Source of the DNA: Neoarius graeffei | Lineage: Eukaryota; Chordata; Actinopteri; Siluriformes; Ariidae | NCBI RefSeq assembly: GCF_027579695.1 | Contig: NC_083571.1 | Span: 37,317,943-37,381,942 of the forward strand | DNA: 64,000 nucleotides | Direction of reading: 5' to 3' | Shown: positions 1 through 11,450 of the stretch, one piece after another | How positions within the stretch are numbered: the stretch's first letter is position 1 | Layout of the letters: every line of letters starts with the position of its first letter | Notes under the pieces: model-generated | The model's database searches: none | What the model saw: only the letters and a program-made list of their open reading frames with translations | Told to the model about the DNA's origin: nothing | Position numbers and translations under genes: made by a program

Positions 1-774
1 TATTTATGTAGATTCATAGGTATAGTGTCCCTTACACACACACAGAGATGTTTGGACTGAGCACTGCTAAAATTTGCCTGGCAAGAAATTAATTGCATCC
101 ATTAACGAGAGCCTGTCTGCATTAGACAAGAAAATATTCAGAAATACGACTATAAAGTCCCGAGAAATCCTGTCAACTTTACTCATTACCTAACTGCTTA
201 GCTTTAGTGGTAATTATGAATACGAATATTAATTATGATTATTATAATGAATATTAATAAATATGACTTATTTAGCTCACTAGCTAGCATTAGCAGTAAA
301 GATTATGAATCTGATAAACAGTCCTGTCAGAATTACTATCATTTCAGTTAAATGTATTGCGCTGGCTAGCATTAGCGGTATGAAAATTAATAGCATGCCT
401 TAAAATCCTGTAAGTTAAACTTATGTTTAGCTCGAAAGTGTTAGCAGTGAACATTGTGAACATGTCTGACAACAAGTTAAAAAATTGTCAGGAATTCTGT
501 CATACTAGCTCATTTAGGTTAGTTGGCGAATATTAGCAGTGAATATTCTGAACATGAATATTATAAATATCATCTAAAACTGCTATCAGGTTAGTTCATG
601 TTAGCTGGCTGCCTAGCATTACCCATGAATGTTAAGAACGTTTATGATTATGATTTAAAAATCCTGTCAGAAATCCTTTCAGATTAAAATCACTTTAGTT
701 ATCTAGCTAGGGTTAGTGGATAAATTATACACTTTTATGAACATGGTGAAAAATGTTTTGTCAGAAATCCTGTC

Positions 775-1146
775 GGGGGCGGCACGGTGGTGTAGTGGTT
801 AGCGCTGTCGCCTCACAGCAAGAAGGTCCTGGGTTCGAGCCCCGGGGCCGGCGAGGGCCTTTCTGTGTGGAGTTTGCATGTTCTCCCCGTGTCCGCGTGG
901 GTTTCCTCCGGGTGCGCCGGTTTCCCCCACAGTCCAAAGACATGCAGGTTAGGTTAACTGGTGACTCTAAATTGACCGTAGGTGTGAATGTGAGTGTGAA
1001 TGGTTGTCTGTGTCTATGTGTCAGCCCTGTGATGACCTGGCGACTTGTCCAGGGTGTACCCCGCCTTTCGCCCGTAGTCAGCTGGGATAGGCTCCAGCTT
1101 GCCTGCGACCCTGTAGAAGGATAAAGCGGCTAGAGATAATGAGATG
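775..1146 (+). mobile_element. V-SINE/Mermaid-type SINE
   Basis: Full-length tRNA-derived SINE: A box TAGTGGTTAGCGC, B box GGGTTCGAGCCCC, conserved core GCATGTTCTCCCCGTGTCCG and GATGAG tail. The 12-bp target duplication AGAAATCCTGTC is at 763-774 and 1147-1158. Confidence 0.9.
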
Positions 1147-1599
1147 AGAAATCCTGTCAGGTTAGCTCATCTATTCACTATTTTAACATTTATGAATATG
1201 ACTAAAAGTTCCTGTCAAAAAAAGCTTTCAGGTTAGCTTATGTTAGCAAACTGTTCATCAGGATCCGTGAAGATTTTAGATGAATATTCACATAAAATTC
1301 CTGTTACTTAGTTCATATTAGCTTGATGTCTCGGGTCAGCAAGGAAATTTACGCACGTTTATGAATTCGCCCCTTTACCAAATCCCAGCATGCATTGCGC
1401 TTTGGGAACTCCTGGTGGCTCAGTTCACGTTGATGATAACAGTACCAAAACAAATATTGGGCTACAAAAAATGATTTTATGTTCAAATATTGAAGGTAAG
1501 CTGAAATGTGATGGTATTAGCCTTTATTTGTGTCGTTACTGGTTCCATGGTATTTTTCGTCAGCACAGAAGCTAACTGGTCATTGGAAGTTAATTGGTC

Positions 1600-2805
1600 A
1601 TTATTATCGCATTTTGCTCTATCACCTAATGATTATGCCCCCCTTGAATGTCTCTACCAGTGTATCGACCAAATCAACAACTGGATGTCACAACATTTTC
1701 TCCAGCTGAACACAGATAAAACAGAAGTAATTCTATTTGGGAAAAAAGATGAAAGACTCAGGATTACCACTATTCTTAACACAAAGGGGATTAAAACAAA
1801 AGATATGGTTAAAAATCTTGGTGTTTTCATTGACAGCGAGCTAAACTTTGACAGTCACATGAAAGCAATCACTAAATCGGCATTTTATCACCTAAAAAAC
1901 ATTTCCAAACTAAGAGGACTTCTCATCTCATTATCTCTAGCCGCTTTATCCTGTTCTACAGGGTCGCAGGCAAGCTGGAGCCTATCCCAGCTGACTACGG
2001 GCGAAAGGCGGGGTACACCCTGGACAAGTCGCCAGGTCATCACAGGGCTGACACATAGACACAGACAACCATTCACACTCACATTCACACCTACGGTCAA
2101 TTTAGAGTCACCAGTTAACCTAACCTGCATGTCTTTGGACTGTGGGGGAAACCGGAGCACCCGGAGGAAACCCACGCGGACACGGGGAGAACATGCAAAC
2201 TCCGCACAGAAAGGCCCTCGCCGGCCCTGGGGCTCGAACCCAGGACCTTCTTGCTGTGAGGCGACAGCGCTAACCACTACACCACCGTGCCGCCCCTAAG
2301 AGGACTTGTGTCAAAAAATGATCTGGAAAAACTTATACATGCCTTCATCTCTAGTAGGGTTGATTACTGCAATGGCCTTTTCACAGGCCTGCCAAAAAAG
2401 ACCATCAAACGACTTCAGCTGGCTCAAAATGCAGCGGCGAGGGTTCTCACACGAACAAAAAGAACAGAGCACATTACTCCAATTCTAAGGTCCCTTCACT
2501 GGCTTCCAGTAAGCTACAGAATTGACTTTAAAGCATTGCTGCTGGTGTGCAAATCTCTAAATGGTACAGGGCCCAATTACCTCTCTGATATGTTGCAGCG
2601 GCCTAACCCGATCAGATCTACCAGATCGCAACAGAAAAATTTACTATTAAAACCTGTTGTTAAAACAAAGTGTGGTGAAGCAGCTTTTAGCTACTATGCA
2701 GTACAGCTATGGAACCAACTGCCAGAGGACATCAAAAATGCTCCTGCTGTTGGCAGCTTCAAATCTAGATTAAAGACCAAGCTGTTCTCAGATGCTTTCT
2801 GCTAA
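1600..2805 (+). pseudogene. L2 ORF2 C-terminal fragment, interrupted by SINE
   Basis: Two blocks of one frame flank the SINE: LSPNDYAPLECLYQCIDQIN through NISKLRG (to 1921), and LVSKNDLEKLIHAFISSRVD through LFSDAFC (2296-2805). These are the thumb and C-terminal region of an L2-type reverse transcriptase; the catalytic core and endonuclease are missing. A second copy at 27061-27795 is nearly identical in protein. Confidence 0.8.
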
Positions 2806-3030
2806 CTGATAAATACCATCTTTACATGTTTTAAACTTTACTTAACTTTTATTCCGTTTTATTCTGCTGTTTTTACTGAACGTTCTCTCTTCTTCCCCCT
2901 TTATTTTATGTAATTTTATTTTCTATTGTTTACTGTTTTGCCTTTACCTCTGTAAAGCACATTGAACTGCCACTGTATATGAAATGCGCTATATAAATAA
3001 ACTCGCCTTGCCTTGCCTTGCCTTGTCTTT
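1609..3030 (+). mobile_element. 5'-truncated L2-type LINE
   Basis: Carries the reverse transcriptase C-terminal part and the 3' UTR. It ends in GCGCTATATAAATAAACT followed by CGCCTTGCCTTG repeats, typical of fish L2-like LINEs. Split by a SINE at 1922-2295. Confidence 0.8.
1922..2295 (-). mobile_element. V-SINE/Mermaid-type SINE inside L2
   Basis: Full-length, minus orientation. The 12-bp target duplication CTAAGAGGACTT at 1910-1921 and 2296-2307 places the insertion inside L2 coding sequence. Confidence 0.92.
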
Positions 3031-3930
3031 GGCCCTGACTGACTGCACTGCCACTGCATTCTGTGCTGCTCACTATTATAATCCAATTGTACTAGCAGAC
3101 ACTCAGTGAGAAATAAATCCTATGATGTAGATTGTATATTAAACATTTAATGCTTAGCCGAGGCTGAGCAACAATCATCTTCGCCGCTAGCTGCTTATAC
3201 ATTTGACTCTAATTTAATGCTTTTTACTTCTTCTGCTTTCCAGTGCAACCAGGAACATTCTACATTGATCCCAGCGGTCCACGGTGGCGAATAAAATATT
3301 TGGAAAGTAATTACTGATGATTTGCTTCATGAATTGAAGAGATCTCGTCTATTTGTATGGATGTAAATCAGACTGGAATTCAGACATTTATTTTCAGACA
3401 CTATTACACCTGTCACCCCACTGACATCAAATGTTCATCAGTCTGCTGGTCTGACATAGAAATGTTCAAAGAAATTTCATTACTGACATTGACTGAACAG
3501 ACAGGGGTGAAAGCTATACTGTCAGTCAGTGGAGTCTGCAGAAAGCAGTGGCAGTGCAGTCAGTCAGAGCCGAAGATGATGTTATAATACTGTATAAGAA
3601 TGACCAATTAAAAGCTTCTGTGCTAACGGAGAATACCATGGAACCAGTTACGAAACAAATAAAGACAATGTAATAACATTTCATTTCAGCTTACATCTGA
3701 TATTTTAACATCAAAAATGATTTTATAGCCCAATATGATTTTTGTACCATTATCAGCAACATGAGCTGAGCCACTGGAAGTTCCTAGCACGCAATGCATG
3801 CTGGGATTTGATAAAGGGGCGAATATGGTTTAAGGTCCTGTCGGGTTAATCATGTTAGTTAGCTGGATGCTGTTAGCAGTGAGGATTATAAATATTTATG
3901 AATGAATTATGGTTAATAAATCGTATCAGG

Positions 3931-4347
3931 GGCGGCACGGTGGTGTAGTGGTTAGCGCTGTCGCCTCACAGCAAGAAGGTCCGGGTTCGAGCCCCGTGGC
4001 CAGCAAGGGCCTTTCTGTGCGGAGTTTGCATGTTCTCCCCGTGTCCGCGTGGGTTTCCTCCGGGTGCTCCAGTTTCCTCCACAGTCCAAAGACATGCAGG
4101 TTAGGTTAACTGGTGACTCTAAATTGAGCGTAGGTGTGAATGTGAGTGTGAATGGTTGTCTGTGTCTATGTGTCAGCCCTGTGATGACCTGGCGACTTGT
4201 CCAGGGTGTACCCCGCCTTTCGCCCGTAGTCAGCTGGGATAGGCTCCAGCTTGCCTGCGACCCTGCAGAACAGGATAAAGTGGCTAGAGATAATGAGATG
4301 AGATGAGATGAGATGAGATGAGATGAGATGAGATGAGATGAGATGAG
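3931..4347 (+). mobile_element. V-SINE/Mermaid-type SINE with expanded tail
   Basis: Full-length SINE whose (GATGA)n tail has grown to about 50 bases (4296-4347). The target duplication AAATC(G/A)TATCAGG is at 3918-3930 and 4348-4360, one mismatch. Confidence 0.9.
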
Positions 4348-4427
4348 AAATCATATCAGGGTACCTCATTTCAGCTAGCTGGCAAACACTAAAAATGAAG
4401 ATTGGAACATTTATGAATATTACTTAA

Positions 4428-5094
4428 AGGGGAACTGAAGTCATTTTTAAATTTGCGTTATTTCTTAATTAACGTGTTATTCAGTTATGTTTTCGGTTTT
4501 AGTAACCTTATATCGTGACTCATATTGGCAGCTAATTGTAATTAAATATTATACTTATCAGCCTATTCGGTTTTTAGCCGTGTTGAATTTAGTTCGTTTG
4601 GTCGACGGCAGGCGTCGCTTATCCGCGCGATCTTCACGAGACTTGTGCGAGACTCCGAAGTGTGAAGTGTCAGCCAGGTGTCAGCGCCGCCATTTTGAAA
4701 ACTGTTTTCCAAACGAAATATTGCACAAAAACGAGTTTAAATGACGATTACTGCCTACTTTTTTCAAACTTTCCTGATTGCTATCAAAACAAACAAAACT
4801 TCCGGCTTGATTACGTCAGCATTCGAAAGAGGGCGCGTGCGTCTTTTGACAACGTTGGTCACTTTGATTTCCGCCGTACGTTTTACTTCCGTCCTATGAC
4901 GTCTCGCACAGGTCTCAACGAATCTCGTTTACGGCCATCGCTTTGACATACGGACTGATATATTACAGAGCGTATTTCAAACACTCATAACTTGCTGTAG
5001 CAGTGACAAAACAGCTCTCAAAAATGCATTCCGCTATTTAATAAAATGAGATAAATAGAATGTTGATAATCAAAAATTTGCCTTCAGTTCCCCT
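4428..5094. mobile_element. TTAA-flanked MITE
   Basis: 667 bp with terminal inverted repeats AGGGGAACTGAAG, flanked by TTAA at 4424-4427 and 5095-5098. TTAA targeting points to piggyBac or Kolobok mobilisation. The GC-rich interior has no coding potential I recognise. Confidence 0.75.
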
Positions 5095-5800
5095 TTAAAC
5101 ATCCTGTCAGGTTAGATCATGTTTGCTAGCATTAAAAGTAAAGATTACGAACATTTACAAATATAATATATACAATCACAGAAGTCATCTTAAATGGTAT
5201 CAAATACGCTATCAAATGTTAGCACATTTACGGTAGCTTGCGAACATTAGAAACAAAGATTCTAAACATTTATGAATATCATCTAAAATTCCTGTCATGT
5301 TAGTTTATATAAAATAAGCTGCCTAGAGTTAGCTGTAAATGTATTGAACATTTATGAATATGAATCCTGTCAGAAATCCTGTCCGGTAGTGTTAGGACTG
5401 AAGATTATAATGAGCATTAGTGAATTATTATATAAAATTACAAACATTTATGATTCTGGGAAAGAAAAGAAATCCTGTCAGGTTAGCTCATTTCGGCGAG
5501 CTGACAAACGCCAGGAGGAAAGATTAGAGCATTTATGATTATGACTTCAAAATCCTGTCAGGTTAGCTAATGTTATCTGAAATAAATGGTCATATTTACT
5601 CTTAGTTTCGGAAAACATGAGCTAACCTGACAGGATTTCTGAGATGTTATCATTTCTAGTCACAATCATCTCAGGAATCCTGTCAGATTAGCTGATATGT
5701 TATCTGAAATTAACGGTAAATAATATGACCGTTTATAAATGTAACTAGAAATGATAACATATCAGAAATCCTGTCATGTTAGCCAGCTAGCTGTCAGTGT

Positions 5801-5941
5801 GCTCAGGGTTTCTCCTCATATCTGAGTGCAGTGTTATAGAAGGAATGCGGCTGAATCCGGGACAACATTAAGCTCTGCTGCTGCTGCTGCTGCGGCACTC
5901 AAGTGCTGACTCAGGCCATTTAACACAACCTCTTCATCACT

Positions 5942-5973
<32 letters not shown>

Positions 5974-6718
5974 CCACCTCCCAACGCTGCCTTCATTACG
6001 AAATTCATGGCTCTGCTCTAGTTACTGGGATCAGTACCGAGTCTCGTCTTGGCGCCTGCAGAGTGGAAAGGCAAAGACACTGAGGATGCAGACATGCAGA
6101 AACATTTAGTTCAATTTTTAGTTTATTTATTTGTTCACATATCCTGAGGTATTAACGCTAAAGGTGTCATCAGTAACGTATGTTCTAAATTACATAAAAG
6201 ACCAGCATAGATAAAATCTTACTATAACGTTTTCAAACAATGTCGTTAAACTGTCATTGTGCAATAAATATTACAATCAGCTATGACTGTGTTTAGTGAT
6301 CTTAATTATTAACTCTGGAGTGGAACCCAGCTGACTATGGGCGAGAGGCGGGGTACAGCCTGGACAAGTCGCCAGGTCATTGCAGGGCTGTTATGATCAT
6401 CTGGATTTATGATATTTTCAAAATTCAATTTGGCAGGCGGGTCTAAAGGGGGCGGAGTTATAGCAAACCACCCTCTTCAGATTCCTTTTGTTCAAGATGG
6501 CTGCCAATATCAAAAGCACTTAATCATTTAGTGACACGATGAAGCTTTGGTTATCGCAGCAGCCATAAAAATCAAATGTTTTTACTTCACCACTGGAAAT
6601 TTCCCTCTTCACCTTAGTGAGCTAACGACATGTTTATAGCTAAGACCTAACTAGGATAAGTAGATTTACTGCAACCTAATGAACTGATTAATTGATTCAA
6701 GCCAATAACCACTGATGT
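5801..6718. other. No gene seen; small repeats
   Basis: Contains a (CTG)n run at 5876-5892, an (AC)n run at 5940-5968 and a SINE fragment near 6318-6390. No open frame or splice pattern supports a gene. Confidence 0.5.
6318..6390 (-). mobile_element. V-SINE fragment
   Basis: About 73 bases of the 3' half (CCCAGCTGACTATGGGCGAG, GACAAGTCGCCAGGTCAT). It is more diverged than the other copies, so probably older. Confidence 0.65.
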
Positions 6719-6721
6719 GTA

Positions 6722-7900
6722 GAATAATTAGATTTATAATAATATATATATATATTTTTAAATAATAATAATAATAATTTTATATTTCATAAGTAATGCA
6801 ACTATAAATATGCATATTTTTAAATAAACTAATAAATATTTCAAAATAAACATCCAAAATATATTTGTGAAAACAAGCATTATAAATATTTTTCTAAAAC
6901 AAATAGCAAAAAAAAAATTGTGAAAAAAAGATTTTTCTAAACATTAAAAGGCACATTCTGCTTTGTCCAGAAGATTTAAAATGTTTCTAAGACTGAACTA
7001 GAATAAGCAGATTTACTGCAAGAAACAACCTAATGAACTGATTAATTGATTTAATTGATTCAAGCCAATAACCACTGATGTGTAGCATTATTAGATTAAT
7101 AATAATAATAATAATTTTATTAATCATAAGTAATTTAACGCGGGCGGCACGGTGGTGTAGTGGTTAGCGCTGTCGCCTCACAGCAAGAAGGTCCGGGTTC
7201 AAGCCCCGGGGCCGGCAAGGGCCTTTCTGTGCGGAGTTTGCATGTTCTCCCCGTGTCTGCGTGGGTTTCCTCCGGGTGCTCCGGTTTCCCCCACAGTCCA
7301 AAGACATGCAGGTTAGGTTAACTGGTGGCTCTAAATTGACCGTAGGTGTGAATGGTTGTCTGTGTCTATGTGTCAGCCCTGTGATGACCTGGCGACTTGT
7401 CCAGGGTGTACCCCGCCTTTCGCCCGTAGTCAGCTGGGATAGGCTCCAGCTTGCCTGCGACCCTGTAGAAGGATAAAGCGGCTAGAGATAATGAGATGAG
7501 ATGAGAAGTAATTTAACTATAAATATGCATATTTTTAAATAAACTAATACAAATATTTAAAATTAAACATCCAAAATATATTTGTGAAAACAAGCATTAT
7601 AAATATTTTTCTAAAACAAATAGCAAAACAAACTGTGAAATCAAAAAAAAAAAAATTCTAAACATTAAAAGGCGTATTCTGCTTTATCCAGAAGAGTTAA
7701 AATGTTTCTAAGACCTAACTATTAGATTAATAATTATAATAAATAATAATAAATTTTAAGCATTATAAATATTTTTCTAAAACAAATACCAAAAAATTAA
7801 TAAATAAATGTGAAATTTAAAAAAAAAGATTTTTCTAAGCATTAAAAGGTGCATTCTGCTTTATCCAGAAGAGTTAAAATGTTTAAGACCTAACTATTAG

Positions 7901-7951
<51 letters not shown>

Positions 7952-8086
7952 TTTATGAATCATAAGTAATTCAACTATAAAATATGCATATTTTTAAATA
8001 AACTAATACAAATATTTCAAAATAAACATCCAAAATATATTTGTGAAAACAAGCATTATAAATATTTTTCTGAAACAAATAGCAAA

Positions 8087-8126
<40 letters not shown>

Positions 8127-8233
8127 GTGAAATTTAAAAAAAAAAAAAGATTTTTGTAAACATTAAAAGGCGCATTCTGCTTTATCCAGAAGAGTTGAAA
8201 TGTTTCTAAGACCTAACTATTAGATAAATAATT

Positions 8234-8271
<38 letters not shown>

Positions 8272-8475
8272 TGTATTAATCATAAGTAATTCAACTATAA
8301 ATATGCATATTTTTAAATAAACTAATACAAATATTTAAAATTAAACATCCAAAATATATTTGTGAAAACAAGCATTATAAATATTTTTCTAAAACAAATA
8401 GCAAAAAAAAAATTAAAAAAATTTTCTAAACATTAAAAGGCGCATTCTGCTTTATCCGGAAGAGTTAAATGTTTT
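6722..8475 (+). repeat. AT-rich ~325-bp tandem array
   Basis: About five copies of a unit with (ATA)n, TCATAAGTAATTCAACTATA, ATCCAAAATATATTTGTGAA, CATTAAAAGGCGCATTCTGC and TTTATCCAGAAGAGTTAAA. Copies start near 6722, 7085, 7717, 7893 and 8218; the third lacks its middle and the second holds a SINE. Internal (ATA)n tracts expand in later copies (7907-7950, 8086-8125, 8232-8271). Confidence 0.8.
7140..7505 (+). mobile_element. V-SINE/Mermaid-type SINE
   Basis: Full-length except for a missing internal GTGAATGTGA repeat. The 12-bp duplication AAGTAATTTAAC at 7128-7139 and 7506-7517 dates it after the surrounding tandem array. Confidence 0.9.
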
Positions 8476-8517
8476 TTGCACATGCGCGGCTCCAAACAGG
8501 AACTCAGTCACTCAGTC

Positions 8518-8552
<35 letters not shown>

Positions 8553-9110
8553 CACTGGCTGTGTCCCAAACCGCAAACCCGCACACTCCTGCGCGCGAGG
8601 GCTGATTTGTGAGAGCGTCAAGTTCCTGACCGTAACACGACTAAGTGTAGGTGACCTAGTTTGCAGCCTGTAAGCGGTCAGTACGCGGTTGCGGACGGAG
8701 CCGTAGCGCAAACTCATCCTGCTATACGGTACTCTGATCCGGATGAGGGTTGAGGATGTATCCATGGCGACCGACAAGTGATGACGTTTCTATCGGTTTA
8801 AAATCAGAGGATCTGTTGGTTTGAATTCAGTGAATGCAGGAGTTCTAGCCTCGAGCGCGCGCGGTCAGTGTAATACCCGAGCGCGTGCTGATTAGCGTGG
8901 CGGGTTGTGTACCTGCTGATGGGAGATCCTCGGGCTCGTGCGTGCGTCCTGCGAGCGCGTGATGCCTGTCGTCCTAGCGCGCGCTCTCCCTCTGTGTGTG
9001 CGTGTCCGGATGCCGCGCGCGCAGCTCGGAGTGGCGATGATGATGATGATGATGATGAGCTTGCACCTTTTATTTTAACGACACTGGAGACCCCATGATC
9101 ACGTGATCAA
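8476..9110. other. CpG-rich segment, possible promoter or first exon
   Basis: Very different from the AT-rich flank: many CpG and GCGC runs (8840-9040), a (GA)n tract at 8522-8551, a (GAT)n run near 9037-9058 and the palindrome GATCACGTGATC near 9095. No start codon with convincing coding context on either strand. It could be the CpG island of a gene outside the window. Confidence 0.35.
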
Positions 9111-9164
9111 CACTTTCAGCCCAATGATATTTGAACCTTTCAGCACGAGGATGAACAGCACACA

Positions 9165-9200
<36 letters not shown>

Positions 9201-9554
9201 TGGTTTTATCTAGCACATTCTCATACGCAAGGTCGTTTTACAATAATGTCAGTACCCCCCCACCATGCAAATGAAGTCAAGGGTGCCAATACTTTAATCA
9301 AAGGCCACATAAAAGGGAATGATGGGTCCATGCTTTGTGATGTGGCGTTAAAATAAAATACAAGAGTTGTGTCTTTTCTGTGCCTAAATACATGAGAGTG
9401 TGTGTGTGAGAAGAAAGGCTGTATAAGCTCTACAGTTTACAGTAGAACAAAGTCAAATAGTCATGTGTGTATAATCTGAGGAGATTCTACATGTGTCTTA
9501 CCCCTCAGGGATGCAGACATGAATAAGAGCTTGAGATTTTTACTTTGCCCTTCA

Positions 9555-9593
<39 letters not shown>

Positions 9594-10014
9594 TTGTCCA
9601 CTGCAGTGCACTATGGCAGACAAAGTGAGAGGGCAGTGTTTAACAGGCATGGCTAGCTTCTACCATTTCATCTTGCCTTCTTTTACTCTCTCTCTCTCTC
9701 TCTCTGTTTTTTATATCTTGCACGCCCCTGCATTGCAGTGTTAGCACTCTCACTGCACTGCTGCTGCATTTGGCATGATCCATCACTTACTAATCTCTCT
9801 CTCTCTCTCTCTCTCTCTCCATCTTTTTCTGTTTGTCAGCTACAATGACAGACACATCATCCACATCTTTAGTTTACATTCCTGCTTTAAAGCCAAGCTG
9901 CATATAAACATGAACTACAATGCTATCACTCCACCCACATACTCCGTCCCATCAGGCCCCTGCCCCAGTATGGAGTTGTATAAAAAGTGAAAACTGAAGG
10001 TAATTTGATCTGGT
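9111..10014. other. No gene seen; microsatellites
   Basis: Dominated by (CT)n at 9164-9192, 9687-9706 and 9794-9820 and (AC)n at 9570-9592, in otherwise unremarkable sequence. Confidence 0.5.
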
Positions 10015-10027
10015 GATATATTTTACA

Positions 10028-10531
10028 GGGCAGCACGGTGGTGTAGCGGTTAGCGCTGTCGCCTCGCAGCAAGAAGGTCCGGGTTTGAGCCCCGTGGCCG
10101 ACAAGGGCCTTTCTGTGCGGAGTTTGCATGTTCTTACTATGTCCGCGTGGGTTTCCTCCGGGTGCTCCGGTTTCCCCCACAGTCCAAAGACATGCAGGTT
10201 AGGTTAACTGGTGACTCTAAATTGACCGTAGGTGTGAATGTGAGTGTGAATGGTTGTCTGTGTCTATGTGTCAGCCCTGTGATGACCTGGCGACTTGTCC
10301 AGGGTGTACCCCGCCTTTCACCCGTAGTCAGCTGGGATAGACTCCAGCTTGCCTGCGACCCTGTAGAACAGGATAAAGCGGCTAGAGATGATGAGATGAG
10401 ATGAGATCTCATCTCATCATCTCTAGCCGCTTTATCCTTCTACAGGGTCGCAGGCAAGCTGGAGCCCATCCCAGCTGACTACGGGCGAAAGGCGGGGTAC
10501 ACCCTGGACAAGTCGCCAGGTCATGATATGA
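10028..10531 (+). mobile_element. SINE pair in one insertion: full copy plus inverted 3' end
   Basis: A full-length V-SINE (10028-10406, plus) is joined tail-to-tail to about 120 bases of a second copy in minus orientation (10407-10524). One duplication, GATATATTTTA(C/T)A, brackets both at 10015-10027 and 10532-10544, so they arrived as a single insertion. Confidence 0.85.
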
Positions 10532-11450
10532 GATATATTTTATAATTCTTGTTCATACACAAACATGCTGGTGAATGATCAGACCTCTGATTGGTGTTCA
10601 CACCGAATAACAAGACATATGATTGGCTGAAAGTTCATGTTTGCAAGGTGTGAACTTGCTGTTTATACAACCCCAAATCAGAAAGTTGGGACAGTAAAGC
10701 ATTTACCACTTTATAATGTTGCCATTCCTTCACACAACTCTTAAAAGATGTTTAGGGACTGAAGACAACAAGTGATGAAGCATTTCAGGTGTTATTTTTG
10801 TCCCATTCTTCCTGCAAACATGTCTGAAGGTGTGTAACAGTAGGCTACAGGGTCGTCATTGTCATGTTTTTCATTTCAAAATTCTCCACACCTTCTCTAT
10901 AGGGGACAGAGGAGTCAGGCACCCATCTCTTCCACAGCCATGCCTTTGTAATGTGTGCAGAATGTGGTTTTGCATTGTCTTTTTGAAATCTCCCTGGAAA
11001 AGATGTCGTCTTAAAGGCAGCATGTGTTGCTCCAAAATCTCAATGTACTTTTCTGCATTAATGCTGCCATCACAGAAGCATACGTTACCTCTGCCACGGT
11101 CACTGACACAACCCCATACCATGACAGACCCTGGCTTTTGGACTTGTTCCGGCTAACAGTCTGGATGGTTCTTTGTTCCAGGCCACATGACGTGCATTTC
11201 TTCCAAAAAAGAACTGGAATACTGATTTGTCTGACAACAATATACGTTTCCACTGTGTGATGATCCATCCCTGATGCCTCTGAGCCCAGAGAAGCCGACA
11301 GCGGTTCAGGATACAGTTAACATAAGGCTTCCTTTTTGCGCAGTAAAGTTTTAAATGCTATTTGTGGATATAACTCAATATTGTACAGCTTGACAAAGGT
11401 TTGCCAAAGTAATCCTGAGCCCATGTGGTTATATCAGCTATACTGTAGAT

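Larger units (their letters stand above)
1366..3823. mobile_element. Foldback DNA element with L2 insertion in its left arm
   Basis: The ends are inverted: TTCGCCCCTTTACCAAATCC at 1366 and its complement near 3823, one mismatch. Arms of roughly 240-280 bp match (1366-1608 plus 3031-3065 against 3540-3823), for instance TTCGTAACTGGTTCCATGG-type sequence on both. An L2 LINE (about 1609-3030) interrupts the left arm. The target duplication is not resolved. Confidence 0.65.
1..5800. repeat. Degenerate ~80-bp tandem array
   Basis: The unit carries AATCCTGTCAGGTTAGCTCA, then GCTAGCATTAGCAGTGAA, then GAACATTTATGAATATGA. Diverged units repeat about every 80 bases at 1-1365, 3830-4423 and 5095-5800; the gaps are later insertions listed separately. 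A unit is inverted at 5630-5772. There are no genes in the array. It begins before the window. Confidence 0.75.

Noticed and set aside
775..860. Possible tRNA gene
   Set aside because: The A and B boxes belong to the SINE head; the acceptor stem does not pair and the same head recurs in other copies.
753..1124. 123-codon open frame (and similar 60-130-codon frames at 4049, 7261, 10147, 31533, 39553, 43694, 47991, 54817, 61205, 62042)
   Set aside because: They are the same reading frame of the V-SINE core ([20 protein letters not shown]) in every copy; SINEs do not encode protein.
6722..8475. CRISPR-like direct repeats
   Set aside because: The units are contiguous ~325-bp repeats without unique spacers, in a vertebrate genome.
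8907..9098. 63-codon frame with an Asp run
   Set aside because: It comes from a (GAT)n microsatellite in CpG-rich DNA; no domain or splice context.
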